64,000 nucleotides of DNA, from contig NZ_JADKYB010000007.1 in assembly GCF_016918855.1 (NCBI RefSeq), positions 1-64,000 on the forward strand. The letters are read 5' to 3'. A program made the position numbers and the translations under genes. Below the pieces are notes generated by a model. The model ran no database searches. It had not been told where the DNA came from and saw only the letters and a program-made list of their open reading frames with translations. Source of the DNA: Actinacidiphila acididurans (GTDB lineage: Bacteria; Actinomycetota; Actinomycetes; Streptomycetales; Streptomycetaceae). Positions 43,115-53,247 of this stretch are shown piece after piece (position 1 is the first letter of the stretch; each line of letters begins with the position of its first letter).

Positions 43115-43380
43115 ACCGGGCCTACGGAGCCGGGCCCACAGAGCCGGGCCCACTGGACGGGGCGCGCCGACCCGAGGGCGCCGGCCCGAGGGCGCCGACC
43201 GGGCGTGATCAACGCGTCCATCACTCATGGTCACCAGGAAGCCCATAGCCTCACCTGATAATTCACTCGATCGCGGTAAATCACCCACTGATTCGACCTC
43301 TGGACTTCACTCTCCGCAATCGATCCATTACTCTCCATTTACGCGCACTTGTGCAGCGGAGGGGAATGGAGGGGAAAAGC

Positions 43381-45678
43381 ATGAGAGTCCACCGGTCCGA
43401 CCTGGCGGCGTCGATCACGGTCTTCCTGATCGCCGTGCCGCTGTCGCTCGGTATCGCGCTGGTCACCGGGGCGCCCCTGCACGCGGGTCTGATCGCTGCG
43501 GCCGTCGGCGGCCTGGTCGCCGGATCGCTCGGCGGCGCCCCGCTCCAGGTCAGCGGTGCGGCGACCGGCCTGGTCGTGGTCACCGCCGATCTGGTGCACC
43601 GTTACGGCTGGCCCGCCACCTGCGCGGTCACCGTGCTCGCGGGGCTCGCCCAGATACTGCTGGGCACGCTCCGGGTGGCGCGGGCTGCCCTCGCTCTCAG
43701 TCCCGCCGTCGTGCACGGCATGCTCGCCGGGATCGGTACGGTCATCGCGCTCGGCCAGCTCCATGTGGTGCTCGGTGGCAGCCCGCAGAGTTCCGCGCTC
43801 GAGAACATCCGGGCGCTGCCCGAACAGTTGATGGTCGCTCACCCCACCACACCCGTCATCGGCGCCCTGACCGTGGCCGTCGTCCTGGGCTGGCCCGGGC
43901 TGCGCGGCTCCTTCACCCGGCTGCGGGCGATCCCCGCCCCGCTCGCGGCGGTCGCGTTGGCCACCGCGGCGAGCGCGGGCCAGTCCATGCCGCGGGTCCA
44001 GCTGCCCACCTGGCAGGCACCGGCGCTGCCCGAGTTGCCCGCCGCGCCGGTGCCGGTCCTGGCGGCCGCCGTGCTGACCGTCACCCTGGTCGCAGGCATG
44101 GAGTCCCTGCTGTCGGCCGTCGCGGTGGACACCCTGCGCGCCAAGCGCCCGGCCCCGCATGCGCCCCCGCCGGCGGACCTGGACCGCGAGCTGCTCGGCC
44201 AGGGCGTGGCCAACACGGTGTCGGGCCTGCTCGGCGGCCTGCCCGTGGCGGGCGGCGCGATCCGCGGTTCCGCCAATGTCGAAGCGGGCGCCCGTACCCG
44301 GGCCGCCACCGTGCTGCACGGCGTGTGGATGGTGTTGTGCGCCGCGCTGGCCGCGAGGGCTCTCGACGCCATCCCGCTGGCGGCCCTGGCCGCGCTGGTG
44401 ATGCTGGTCGGGGTGCGCATGGTGAACTTCGCCCACATCCGGCACGTCCAGCGGCACCGCGAGTTCCCGGTGTACGCGGCCACGGTCGGTGCGGTGGTGC
44501 TGTTCGGAGTGCTCCAGGGACTGGTGGCGGGCGTCGCGGTCGCCGTCTTCCTTGCCCTGCGCCGGCTGACCCGGACCCGGATCACGATCGTGCGCGAGCC
44601 CGGGTGCCACCGGGTGCGGGTGACGGGGCAGTTGACGTTCCTGGCGGTCCCGCGGCTGACCCGGGCCTTCGCCCAGCTGCCCGAGGGCGCCAACGTGATC
44701 GTGGAGCTGGACGGCTCCTTCATGGACCACGCGGCGTACGAGGCGCTGAACGGGTGGAGCACGCGGCACCGGTTGCGCGGCGGCCGGGCGGTCCTGGGTG
44801 ACGGGGCCGGACGGATCGTCAGCGAGCCGGTGAGCGCGCACGCCTGCCGGCCCTGGACCCCGTGGCGCAACCACCACTGCACCCGCCCCGCGAGCACCCC
44901 GGCCACCAGCGGCGGCCAGCTTCTCGGCGGTGTCACCGCATTCCAGCGCAACACCGCGCCGCTGGTCCGCGAGGAGTTGGCGCGGCTGGCCCGGGAAGGC
45001 CAGTCACCCGGCCAGCTGTTCCTGACCTGCGCCGACTCCCGCCTGGTGACCAGCATGATCACCTCCAGCGGTCCCGGCGACCTGTTCACCGTGCGCAATG
45101 TCGGCAACCTGATGCCGCCGCCCGGCTCGGAGGCGTCCTGCGACTCGGTGGCGGCGGCGGTGGAGTACGCGGTGGACGTGCTGCGGGTCTCCAGCATCAC
45201 CGTGTGCGGCCACTCCGGCTGCGGCGCGATGCAGGCCCTGCTCGGCTCGGACCACGATCCCGGCGCCCAGACCCCGCTGGCCAGGTGGCTGCGGCACGGC
45301 AGGCCCAGCCTGGCCAGGATGGGCCGGATCGGCAGGCTGGGCCGCGGCGAGGTGGCGCTCGCCGACCGCCCCGTGGCCGACGACCTGGAACGCCTCGCGC
45401 TCGTCAACGTGATGACGCAGCTCGACCACCTGATGGCCCACCCCTGCGTCGCCCGCCGGGTGTCGGAGGGGACGTTGCACCTGCACGGGATGTACTTCCA
45501 CGTGGCCGAGGCGCAGGCGTACATCCTGGACCGGTCGACGAGCGTGTTCACCGCCGTACGCCCGGACAACCCGCTGGTCGGCCACCTGATGTACGACTCG
45601 GACCCCTGTGGCGGGCGGGGCCGCCGCCCGGGTGACGACCCGTGGCCCGATCCCCGTGACCTGACCACAAAGGTCTAA
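43381..45678 (+). CDS. SulP-family anion transporter fused to beta-carbonic anhydrase
   Basis: The 765-residue fusion has a SulP permease domain (about 1-395, 10-12 membrane segments) with the family residues of the first helix. A STAS domain (about 405-490, LIVELDGSFMDHAAYEAL-like) is followed by a complete beta-carbonic anhydrase (about 510-720). The anhydrase zinc ligands are visible in CADSRLV and GHSGCGAMQ. It probably imports bicarbonate or sulfate-like anions and interconverts CO2 and bicarbonate at the membrane. The ATG at 43381 follows GAGGGGAAAAGC. acsA follows after 88 bp on the same strand. Confidence 0.92.
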   Translation: MRVHRSDLAASITVFLIAVPLSLGIALVTGAPLHAGLIAAAVGGLVAGSLGGAPLQVSGAATGLVVVTADLVHRYGWPATCAVTVLAGLAQILLGTLRVARAALALSPAVVHGMLAGIGTVIALGQLHVVLGGSPQSSALENIRALPEQLMVAHPTTPVIGALTVAVVLGWPGLRGSFTRLRAIPAPLAAVALATAASAGQSMPRVQLPTWQAPALPELPAAPVPVLAAAVLTVTLVAGMESLLSAVAVDTLRAKRPAPHAPPPADLDRELLGQGVANTVSGLLGGLPVAGGAIRGSANVEAGARTRAATVLHGVWMVLCAALAARALDAIPLAALAALVMLVGVRMVNFAHIRHVQRHREFPVYAATVGAVVLFGVLQGLVAGVAVAVFLALRRLTRTRITIVREPGCHRVRVTGQLTFLAVPRLTRAFAQLPEGANVIVELDGSFMDHAAYEALNGWSTRHRLRGGRAVLGDGAGRIVSEPVSAHACRPWTPWRNHHCTRPASTPATSGGQLLGGVTAFQRNTAPLVREELARLAREGQSPGQLFLTCADSRLVTSMITSSGPGDLFTVRNVGNLMPPPGSEASCDSVAAAVEYAVDVLRVSSITVCGHSGCGAMQALLGSDHDPGAQTPLARWLRHGRPSLARMGRIGRLGRGEVALADRPVADDLERLALVNVMTQLDHLMAHPCVARRVSEGTLHLHGMYFHVAEAQAYILDRSTSVFTAVRPDNPLVGHLMYDSDPCGGRGRRPGDDPWPDPRDLTTKV

Positions 45679-45766
45679 ACCATTTTTGCAGTGAGCCCTT
45701 GTCACCGTGGGCAAGGACTGGTGAGGTAGTGCCGGGACATCCGGGACACCCTGACAAGGAGCTGGC

Positions 45767-47725
45767 GTGAGCAGCAACGAGAGCCTGGCCAACCTGCTGA
45801 AGGAGGAGCGGAGGTTCGCTCCTCCGGCTGAGCTGGCCGCTACCGCCAACGTCACGGCGCGCGCGTACGAACAGGCCTCGGCCGACCGGCTGGGCTTCTG
45901 GGCGGACCAGGCCCGTCGGCTGACCTGGACGACCGAGCCCACGCAGACGCTGGACTGGTCGAACCCGCCGTTCGCCAAGTGGTTCGCCGACGGCGAGCTG
46001 AACGTGGCGTACAACTGCGTCGACCGCCATGTCGAGGCCGGCCACGGCGACCGGGTCGCGCTGTACTTCGAGGGCGAGCCCGGTGACAGCCGCGCCATCA
46101 CCTACGCCGAACTCAAGGACGAGGTGTCCAAGGCCGCCAACGCGCTCACCGAGTTGGGCGTCGCCGCCGGTGACCGGGTCGCGGTCTACCTGCCGATGAT
46201 CCCCGAGGCGGTCGTGGCGATGCTGGCCTGTGCCCGGATCGGCGCCGCCCACTCCGTGGTCTTTGGCGGCTTCTCCGCCGAGGCCGTCGCCTCCCGCATC
46301 GAGGACGCCGACGCCAAGCTGGTCATCACCGCCGACGGCGGCTACCGACGCGGCAAGCCCTCCGCGCTCAAGCCGGCCATAGACGAGGCGCTGACCCGCA
46401 CCCCGCAGGTGGAGCACGTCGTCGTGGTCCGCCGCACCGGGCAGGAGGTCGCGTGGACCGAGGGCCGGGACATCTGGTGGCACGAGATCACCGGGCGCCA
46501 GTCGGCGGAGCACACCCCGCAGCCGTTCAACGCCGAGCACCCGCTGTTCATCCTCTACACCTCGGGCACCACCGGCAGGCCCAAGGGCATCCTGCACACC
46601 TCCGGCGGCTACCTGACCCAGACCAGCTACACCCACCACGCCGTCTTCGACCTCAAGCCGGACACCGACGTGTACTGGTGCACCGCCGACATCGGCTGGG
46701 TGACCGGCCACTCTTACATCGTCTACGGGCCGCTGTCGAACGGCGCCACGCAGGTGATCTACGAGGGCACGCCGGACACCCCGCACCAGGGCCGGTTCTG
46801 GGAGATCGTCCAGAAGTACAAGGTCACGATCCTGTACACCGCGCCGACCGCGATCCGTACGTTCATGAAGTGGGGCGACGACATCCCGGCCAAGTTCGAC
46901 CTGAGCAGCCTGCGGGTGCTGGGCAGCGTCGGCGAGCCGATCAACCCCGAGGCGTGGGTCTGGTACCGCGAGCACATCGGGGCCGGCGCCACCCCGGTCG
47001 TGGACACCTGGTGGCAGACCGAGACCGGCGCCATGATGATCTCCCCGCTGCCCGGCGTCACCGAGGCCAAGCCCGGCTCGGCACAGGTCCCGCTGCCCGG
47101 CATCGCCGCCACCGTCGTGGACGACGAGGGGAACGAGGTGCCCAACGGCTCCGGCGGCTACCTGGTGCTCACCGAGCCGTGGCCGTCGATGCTGCGCACC
47201 ATCTGGGGCGACGACCAGCGGTACATCGACACGTACTGGTCGCGCTTCGAGAGCCGGTACTTCGCCGGTGACGGCGCCAAGAAGGACGAGGACGGCGACA
47301 TCTGGCTACTGGGCCGGGTCGACGACGTGATGCTGGTCTCCGGCCACAACATCTCCACCACCGAGGTGGAGTCCGCCCTGGTCTCCCACCCCAAGGTCGC
47401 CGAGGCCGCGGTGGTGGGCGCCACCGACCCGACCACCGGGCAGGCCATCGTCGCCTTCGTCATCCTGCGCGGCAGCGCCGAGGACAGCGCCGACCTGGCC
47501 GCCGCCCTGCGCGACCATGTCGCCAAGACGCTGGGCCCGATCGCCAAGCCCAAGCGGATCCTGGTCGTCACCGAGCTGCCGAAGACGCGTTCGGGCAAGA
47601 TCATGCGCCGCCTGCTGCGGGACGTGGCGGAGAACCGTGAGCTGGGCGACGTCACGACCCTCACCGACGCCACAGTGATGGACCTCATCCAGAGCAAGCT
47701 GCCGAGCGCGCCCAGCGAGGACTGA
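45767..47725 (+). CDS. acsA: Acetyl-CoA synthetase
   Basis: The 652-residue enzyme makes acetyl-CoA from acetate, ATP and CoA. It has the adenylation motif [11 protein letters not shown] (about residue 263), the WWQTETG signature and the C-terminal [11 protein letters not shown]. The lysine in that last motif is the site of inhibitory acetylation in the family. The length is normal. The GTG at 45767 follows AAGGAG. A DasR-like palindrome (GGTCTAAACC, 45672-45681) lies in the short upstream gap. A strong hairpin ends the unit at 47806-47843. Confidence 0.97.
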   Translation: MSSNESLANLLKEERRFAPPAELAATANVTARAYEQASADRLGFWADQARRLTWTTEPTQTLDWSNPPFAKWFADGELNVAYNCVDRHVEAGHGDRVALYFEGEPGDSRAITYAELKDEVSKAANALTELGVAAGDRVAVYLPMIPEAVVAMLACARIGAAHSVVFGGFSAEAVASRIEDADAKLVITADGGYRRGKPSALKPAIDEALTRTPQVEHVVVVRRTGQEVAWTEGRDIWWHEITGRQSAEHTPQPFNAEHPLFILYTSGTTGRPKGILHTSGGYLTQTSYTHHAVFDLKPDTDVYWCTADIGWVTGHSYIVYGPLSNGATQVIYEGTPDTPHQGRFWEIVQKYKVTILYTAPTAIRTFMKWGDDIPAKFDLSSLRVLGSVGEPINPEAWVWYREHIGAGATPVVDTWWQTETGAMMISPLPGVTEAKPGSAQVPLPGIAATVVDDEGNEVPNGSGGYLVLTEPWPSMLRTIWGDDQRYIDTYWSRFESRYFAGDGAKKDEDGDIWLLGRVDDVMLVSGHNISTTEVESALVSHPKVAEAAVVGATDPTTGQAIVAFVILRGSAEDSADLAAALRDHVAKTLGPIAKPKRILVVTELPKTRSGKIMRRLLRDVAENRELGDVTTLTDATVMDLIQSKLPSAPSED

Positions 47726-47805
47726 CCGGCGGTCCGGGCGGACGGTCCGGGCCGACGGTTCCGGGCAGACAGCCGGCACCGGACACGTACGTCTCCGAAG
47801 GCCCT

Positions 47806-47843
47806 GGGTAAGGGGCGTCCGCAATGACGGGCGCCCCTTACCC
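47806..47843 (+). terminator. Terminator of acsA
   Basis: GGGTAAGGGGCG (47806-47817) pairs perfectly with CGCCCCTTACCC (47832-47843), with a 14-nt loop. It lies 80 bp beyond the acsA stop. The rest of the 320-bp gap to 48045 contains no gene and presumably holds the promoter of the holin-like gene. Confidence 0.75.
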
Positions 47844-48045
47844 GTCCCCGGGCTCTCCCGCATTGCCGCATCCGACCCAAGCTGCGCGCCGACACCATGG
47901 CGTAGGGCATGATCGGGGTGACCGTTTCGAGTGAGGTGACCGATTCGGCGCGCGGACGTCCCGGCCGCGCCGCCGCAGTCGTCGCACCGTCACCCGGCCC
48001 ACGGCGACCGACACCTTCACGCGACGCGACGACGACGGAGGACCG

Positions 48046-48525
48046 ATGAGCCAAGACCACAATGGCGACAACCGCAGCCTCGGGCAGCTTTTCGCCTCCG
48101 CCACGGCGGATCTCTCCGCCCTGGTGCACGACGAGATCGCCCTCGCCAAAGCGGAGCTGCGGCAGGACGCCAAGCGTGCCGCGCTCGGCAGCGGTGCGCT
48201 GGTCGCGGCCATCGGCCTCGCGATTTTCGCCGTACCGATGCTCAGCTTCGCATGCGCGTACGGCATCCACGCCCTGGGTGTGACGCTGGGCTGGTCGTTC
48301 CTGATCGTCTTCGGCGCCTACATGTTCCTCGCCGGGGTCGCCGGCCTCGTCGGCTACTCCCGGTTCAAGAAGGTCAAGAAGCCCGAACGCTCCATCACCT
48401 CGGCCAAGCAGACCGCCGCCGTCCTGCAGAAGGCCAAGCCCCACCCGCGCCCTCTGGAGCCGAAGGACGCCCGCCCCTCGGTCACGGGCTCAGCCGCGAA
48501 CCCGGCGATCGAGGCGAAGATGTGA
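48046..48525 (+). CDS. Holin-like membrane protein (actinobacterial Hol-X / DUF1469 family)
   Basis: The 159-residue protein has an amphipathic N-terminal region (SLGQLFASATADLSALVHDE), typical of this family. Two hydrophobic segments (about 52-75 and 83-105) and a Lys/Pro-rich cytoplasmic tail follow. The ATG at 48046 follows CGGAGGACC, a strong ribosome site. Comparable proteins are found in the acs-ephE interval of mycobacteria (Rv3669-like, from memory). It is not phage-related in context, and its role is unknown. Confidence 0.85.
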   Translation: MSQDHNGDNRSLGQLFASATADLSALVHDEIALAKAELRQDAKRAALGSGALVAAIGLAIFAVPMLSFACAYGIHALGVTLGWSFLIVFGAYMFLAGVAGLVGYSRFKKVKKPERSITSAKQTAAVLQKAKPHPRPLEPKDARPSVTGSAANPAIEAKM

Positions 48526-48538
48526 CACGCTCTGGGAC

Positions 48539-49486
48539 ATGAACCTCCCCGCCGGGTCGCGCAACCCCGCCGGCAAAGGCACGTCCGTCGCACGGCTCGA
48601 AGGGCCCTGGACGCACCGGGACGTGGCCGCCAACGGTGCCCGTTTCCACATCGCCGAGGCGGGCGACGGCCCGCTGGTGCTGCTGCTGCACGGCTTCCCG
48701 CAGTTCTGGTGGACCTGGCGGCACCAGCTCACCGCGCTCGCCGAGGCCGGCTTCCGCGCGGTGGCGATGGACCTGCGCGGGGTCGGCGGCAGCGACCGTA
48801 CGCCCCGCGGCTACGACCCCGGCAACCTCGCGCTCGACGTCACCGGCGTCATCCGCTCGCTCGGCGAGCCGGACGCGGCGCTGGTCGGCCACGACCTGGG
48901 CGGCTACCTGGCGTGGACGGCGGCGGCGATGCGGCCCAAGCTGATCCGGCGGCTGGCGGTGTGCTCGATGCCGCACCCGCGCCGCTGGCGCACCGCGATG
49001 CTCACCGATCTGCGGCAGAGCAAGTCCGGCGGCTACATCTGGGGTTTCCAGCGGCCATGGCTGCCGGAGCGTCAGCTCGTCGCGGACGACGCGGAAATGG
49101 TCGGCAAGCTCATCCGGGAGTGGTCCGGGCCGCGGCTGCCGGACGAGCACGATGTGAGCGTCTACCGGCGGGCGATGCAGATCCCGTCCACCGCCCACTG
49201 CGCGGTCGAGCCGTACCGGTGGATGGTGCGGTCCATGGCCCGGCCGGACGGCATCCAGTTCAACCGGCGGATGAAGCGCCCGGTCCGGGTGCCCACGCTC
49301 CAGCTGCACGGCTCGCTGGACCCGGCCGTCGGCTCCCGCAGCGTGGCCGGCAGCGGGGAGTTCGTGGAGGCGCCGTACCGCTGGCGGCTCTTCGACGGGC
49401 TCGGTCACTTCCCGCACGAGGAGGACCCGGCGGCCTTCTCCACCGAGCTGATCAACTGGCTGAAGGACCCGGAACCGGACCGCTGA
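48539..49486 (+). CDS. Alpha/beta hydrolase, epoxide hydrolase type
   Basis: The 315-residue protein has the oxyanion motif HGFPQFWWTW (about residue 51), the nucleophile elbow LVGHDLGGYLAW with Asp as nucleophile, and a catalytic histidine in GLGHFPHEEDP. An Asp nucleophile plus the HGFPQ motif are the marks of epoxide hydrolases (EphE-like). It is only 13 bp from the holin-like gene and probably co-transcribed. The start ATG 48539 has no good ribosome site, so translational coupling is likely. The natural substrate is unknown. Confidence 0.88.
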   Translation: MNLPAGSRNPAGKGTSVARLEGPWTHRDVAANGARFHIAEAGDGPLVLLLHGFPQFWWTWRHQLTALAEAGFRAVAMDLRGVGGSDRTPRGYDPGNLALDVTGVIRSLGEPDAALVGHDLGGYLAWTAAAMRPKLIRRLAVCSMPHPRRWRTAMLTDLRQSKSGGYIWGFQRPWLPERQLVADDAEMVGKLIREWSGPRLPDEHDVSVYRRAMQIPSTAHCAVEPYRWMVRSMARPDGIQFNRRMKRPVRVPTLQLHGSLDPAVGSRSVAGSGEFVEAPYRWRLFDGLGHFPHEEDPAAFSTELINWLKDPEPDR

Positions 49487-49608
49487 CAGTGCCCGCTCGC
49501 ACATGCGCTCGTACCACGATCGCACGATCGGCAAATTGCCGGGCGCATAGGCCAAACGGGCGACCTCGGGGCGATTACTGACCAAGGGCCCCGGGCACGT
49601 AGGTCGGT

Positions 49609-49788
49609 ATGGGTTGGACGCACGACTACCGTGACGTATCACGCAATCACCGCAGCGCCTCCGCCCCCGAGGGCTCGGCGCAACAGATCATCTCCCCGGA
49701 CGCGGTGGACAGCCGGCTGGGAATCCCCCGCATCCTGGGCCGCAGGGCCCGGTGGATGGGCGCCCGGTTGCGCCACGCGAGGGACTGA
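49609..49788 (+). CDS. Small hypothetical protein, 59 residues
   Basis: This ORF starts at the ATG at 49609 and runs to a TGA at 49786-49788. The protein begins MGWTHDYRDVSRNHRSA and ends in a basic, arginine-rich helix (RILGRRARWMGARLRHARD). Its codons are GC-rich in the third position like those of real genes. It lies between the epoxide hydrolase and the convergent marP. No known domain was recognised. Downstream, 49789-49884 contains imperfect repeats of TCCCGCACCGCGGAA. Confidence 0.5.
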   Translation: MGWTHDYRDVSRNHRSASAPEGSAQQIISPDAVDSRLGIPRILGRRARWMGARLRHARD

Positions 49789-49884
49789 TCCCGCACCGCG
49801 GAATCCGGCACCGCGGGCTGTTCCCGCATCGCGGAACCGATCCCGTGCGAAGGAGCCGATCCCGCGCCGCGCATCACGCCACGC

Positions 49885-51093
49885 TCACAGCGCGCAGCCC
49901 TGGCTGTCCACCTGGTGGTCGGCACCGACGCCGGCCACCGCATCGGAGCGGACCTCGTCCGCGGTCAGCGCGTATCCGGTGTTCGCGTCGTCCAGCGACT
50001 TGGCGAAGACCACGCCGGCCACCCGGCCGTCGCGGGTGAGCAGCGGACCGCCGGAGTTGCCCTGGCGGACGGTCGCGTACAGCGAGTACACGTCCCGGTG
50101 CACGGTGCCGCGGTGGTAGATGTCGGGGCCGTTGGCCTCGATCTCACCGCGGATACGGGCGGCGCGCACGTCGAAGGAACCGTTCTCGGGGAAACCCGCG
50201 ACAATTGCGTCGTCCCGGGAGTGCGCGGTGCCGGTGATGAAGTGCAGCGGGGGCGCATCAAGGCCGGGCACGTCCAGGATCGCGACGTCGCGCTGCCAGT
50301 CGTAGAGCACCACGCGCGCGTCGTGCAGCCGGCCCTTCCCGTCGACCTGCACGGTGGGCTCGGAGACACCGCCGACGACGTGCGCGTTCGTCATCACCTT
50401 GTCCTTGGCGAAGACGAAGCCGGAGCCCTCCAGCACCTTGCCGCAACTCGGCGCGGTGCCGACCACCTTGACGATGCTGCGGCTGGCGTCGACGACCACC
50501 TTGCTGCGCACGAGCGCCGGGTCCGGCGGCGGCACAGAGGTGATGGGTTCGGAGCCGAAAGTGCCGAAGACCTGCGGCAGGCCGTTCTGGGCGAGGGTGT
50601 TGCTGAAGTCGTTGAACCAGGTGTCGGCCTGCGAGGGCACCACCCGGGAGACGCCGAGCAGCACCTTCGACGAGCGGACCTCGCGGCCTATCGTCGGCAG
50701 GGTGGTCGTCGCCAGGGCGCTGCCGATCAGCCAGGCGACCAGCAGCATGGCCATCACGTTGACCAGCGCGCCGCCGCTCGCGTCCAGGGCGCGGGCCGGT
50801 GACCAGGTGATACGGGTACGCAGCTTGTTGCCCAAGTGCGTAGTGAACGCCTGCCCCACCGACGCGCACACGATCACGATCGCCACCGCTGTCACCACGG
50901 CCACCGAGCCGGGCGTGGCCGAGCCGGTCGCCTTGTCCCAGATCGGCGGGAGCACGAAGATCGCGACGAGCCCGCCGCCCAGGAAACCGATCACGGACAT
51001 GATGCCGACGACGAAGCCCTGGCGGTAGCCGATCACGGCGAACCACACGGCGGCGAGGATGAGCAGGAAGTCCAGCGCGTTCACGAGGAACAC
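49885..51093 (-). CDS. marP: Membrane-bound serine protease MarP with CvpA domain
   Basis: The 402-residue protein has an N-terminal CvpA-like region with four membrane segments (about 5-130) and a periplasm-facing trypsin-fold protease. The catalytic triad is visible as His in MTNAHVVGG, Asp in RDVAILDV and Ser in RQGNSGGPLL. In mycobacteria MarP (Rv3671c) protects against acid and oxidative stress through cell-wall targets. The GTG at 51093 is the first plausible start. Its neighbour upstream on the same strand is a NUDIX gene, separated by a hairpin. Confidence 0.92.
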   Translation of the reverse strand: MFLVNALDFLLILAAVWFAVIGYRQGFVVGIMSVIGFLGGGLVAIFVLPPIWDKATGSATPGSVAVVTAVAIVIVCASVGQAFTTHLGNKLRTRITWSPARALDASGGALVNVMAMLLVAWLIGSALATTTLPTIGREVRSSKVLLGVSRVVPSQADTWFNDFSNTLAQNGLPQVFGTFGSEPITSVPPPDPALVRSKVVVDASRSIVKVVGTAPSCGKVLEGSGFVFAKDKVMTNAHVVGGVSEPTVQVDGKGRLHDARVVLYDWQRDVAILDVPGLDAPPLHFITGTAHSRDDAIVAGFPENGSFDVRAARIRGEIEANGPDIYHRGTVHRDVYSLYATVRQGNSGGPLLTRDGRVAGVVFAKSLDDANTGYALTADEVRSDAVAGVGADHQVDSQGCAL

Positions 51094-51269
51094 CGTCTCA
51101 TGACCGCTTATGGGAACGGCACCGTCCGGGTTGCGGGGAGCGCGGGTACGGAAAACGGTTACCGGCGCTACGGCGCTGGTGGGGGCGGTACGGCAGCGGT
51201 CGGACGCCGCGCTCCGGCACGCGGTGGTACGCGGGGTACGGGAGTACGGGGTACGGCGGTGCGGCGGTA

Positions 51270-51303
51270 CGGGCGGGCGTTACGCGGTACGGACGCCCGC
51301 CCG
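51270..51303 (-). terminator. Hairpin after the NUDIX gene
   Basis: CGGGCGGGCGT (51270-51280) pairs perfectly with ACGCCCGCCCG (51293-51303), with a 12-nt loop. It begins 7 bp beyond the NUDIX stop. The DNA between it and marP is made of GTACGG-type repeats (about 51150-51280). Confidence 0.65.
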
Positions 51304-51309
51304 CAGGCG

Positions 51310-52086
51310 TCAGGCGAGCGGCACCGTACGGTCCTGGTCCCAGGGCCGCTCCCAGCCCGCGTAGTGGACGATCTTGTCGATCAGGCCGGCCGTGAAACCC
51401 CACACCAGGGCGCCCTCGACCAGGAAGGCCGGGCCGCGGAAGCCGCTGGGATGGACCAGGGTGGCCCGGTTGGCCGGGTCGGTGAGGTCGGCGATCGGGA
51501 CCCGGAAGACGCGGGCGGTCTCGGCGGGGTCGACCACGCCGACCGGGCTGGGCTCGCGCCACCAGCCGAGCACAGGGGTCACGACAAAGCTGCTCACCGG
51601 GATGTAGAGCCGGGGCAGCACGCCGAAGATCTGCACGCCGGAAGGGTCGAGGCCGGTCTCCTCCTGGGCCTCGCGCAGGGCGGCCCGCAGCGGTCCGGCG
51701 CCGTCCGGATCGCCGTCCTCCGGGTCGAGGGCGCCGCCCGGGAAGGACGGCTGGCCGGCGTGCGAGCGCAGGGCCGCAGAACGCTCGATGAGCAGCAGGT
51801 CGGGGCCGTAACCGTCACCATGGCCGGCGCCGCCACGACTGTCACGGCCGCCATGACCGTCGCCGCCGCGGCCCTCACCGTCGCCGAACAGGATGAGCAC
51901 GGCCGACTGGCGGCCCTTGCCGCTGTCCGGCGGGAGGAAGCGGCTGAGCTGCTCCGGCCGTATCGCCCCGGGCAGCGCGACCACCGGGTCGAGCCATTGC
52001 GGCACGCCCTGGGCGGTCACCTCGATGTCCGCGTCGGCGCCGGCCGTCTCCCCCGCCTGCGCACCCGTCCCCCGCCCGCGGCTCAT
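51310..52086 (-). CDS. NUDIX hydrolase, CoA pyrophosphatase-like
   Basis: The 258-residue protein carries the NUDIX box from GGALDPEDGDPDGAG to LREAQEETGLDPSG (about residues 116-147), with the expected Glu residues for metal binding. The order with marP and nth matches CoA/NUDT7-type pyrophosphatases in actinobacteria. An insert of about 28 residues rich in Gly, Asp, His and Arg (about 71-98) splits the first strand. The ATG at 52086 has no clear ribosome site. The 202-bp gap to nth contains no gene; the thioredoxin-like gene found there in mycobacteria is absent. Confidence 0.86.
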   Translation of the reverse strand: MSRGRGTGAQAGETAGADADIEVTAQGVPQWLDPVVALPGAIRPEQLSRFLPPDSGKGRQSAVLILFGDGEGRGGDGHGGRDSRGGAGHGDGYGPDLLLIERSAALRSHAGQPSFPGGALDPEDGDPDGAGPLRAALREAQEETGLDPSGVQIFGVLPRLYIPVSSFVVTPVLGWWREPSPVGVVDPAETARVFRVPIADLTDPANRATLVHPSGFRGPAFLVEGALVWGFTAGLIDKIVHYAGWERPWDQDRTVPLA

Positions 52087-52288
52087 GAAACCGCCAGCCG
52101 GTTCACGTCCGCCGTCCCGCCGTACGTCGCCATGGCGTTCAGCTTAGATCCACCGACTGGGCGGACCGGGCCGATGGGCACAGCCGGACCGGACCGGGCA
52201 CGGGCGGAGAAGGAGCGGAGAAGGAACGGCCGCCCGAGAAGGAATCCGCGGCAGGGATCCGCGGCAGGGGTCCGCGCGGGCCCCGCGA

Positions 52289-53143
52289 TCAGGAGGAGGC
52301 CGCCAGCGGCGGGGCGGGCTGGCCCGGGTAGTCCGGCGGCGGCTTGAGCCGCTGGCCCGGGAAGCCGCCCTTCTCGTACTTCAGCAGCTTCGCGGCCTTG
52401 TCCGGGTCCATCTCGCCGATGCCGACGGACGGGCACAGATGGGCTATCGGGCAGGCGCCGCACGCCGGCTTGCGGGAGTGGCAGATACGGCGGCCGTGGA
52501 AGATGACGCGGTGCGAGAGCATCGTCCAGTCGGACTTGGGGAAGAGCCGGGAGACGTCCCGCTCGACCTTCTCCGGCTCCTCCGAGGTGGTCCAGCCGAA
52601 GCGGCGGGCCAGCCGGCCGAAGTGGGTGTCGACGGTGATACCGGGCACCCCGAAGGCGTTGCCGAGCACGACGAAGGCGGTCTTGCGGCCGACGCCGGGC
52701 AGCGTGACCAGGTCCTCCAGGCGGCCGGGCACCTCGCCGTCGAACCGGTCGCGCAGCGCCGCGGACAGCCCGAGCACCGCCTTGGCCTTGGCGCGGAAGA
52801 AGCCGGTCGGGCGGAGGATCTCCTCCAGGTCGGAGGGGTCGGCCGCGGCCATGTCCTCGGGCGTCGGGTACTTGGCGAACAGCGCCGGCGTGGTCTGGTT
52901 CACCCGCAGGTCGGTGGTCTGCGCGGACAGGACGGTGGCGATGAGGAGCTGGAAGGGGTTCTCGAAGTCCAGCTCCGGGTGGGCGTACGGGTACACCTCC
53001 GCGAGTGCGCGGTTGATGCGGCGAGCACGCCGTACCAGAGCCACCGGAGGGGCCTGTTCGCTCACAGCGGAATCGGGCTTGGCGGCCACCCGTTCGGCCG
53101 CCTGGGCCGCCTTTTTCTTGGGTACGCTCGGGCTGTTCGACAC
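52289..53143 (-). CDS. nth: Endonuclease III
   Basis: The 284-residue protein is a bifunctional base-excision repair glycosylase/AP lyase for oxidised pyrimidines. The helix-hairpin-helix [17 protein letters not shown] carries the catalytic Lys, and [13 protein letters not shown] the catalytic Asp. Four cysteines ([17 protein letters not shown]) bind a 4Fe-4S cluster. The N-terminal 40 residues are a lysine/alanine-rich extension. The start GTG is at 53143. It is divergent from crp. Confidence 0.96.
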   Translation of the reverse strand: MSNSPSVPKKKAAQAAERVAAKPDSAVSEQAPPVALVRRARRINRALAEVYPYAHPELDFENPFQLLIATVLSAQTTDLRVNQTTPALFAKYPTPEDMAAADPSDLEEILRPTGFFRAKAKAVLGLSAALRDRFDGEVPGRLEDLVTLPGVGRKTAFVVLGNAFGVPGITVDTHFGRLARRFGWTTSEEPEKVERDVSRLFPKSDWTMLSHRVIFHGRRICHSRKPACGACPIAHLCPSVGIGEMDPDKAAKLLKYEKGGFPGQRLKPPPDYPGQPAPPLAASS

Positions 53144-53247
53144 CCGACCAGCCTATGCCCCGGCACCGACATCCGCCCACGACCGGCGAAACCGGACGCC
53201 CGATCGGACCCCCGGGGCACGATCGGGACCTCTCATAAGACATCCTT

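Noticed and set aside
48046..48525. Holin-like protein taken as a sign of prophage
   Set aside because: Neighbouring genes are conserved core genes, and the family is a chromosomal actinobacterial membrane protein.
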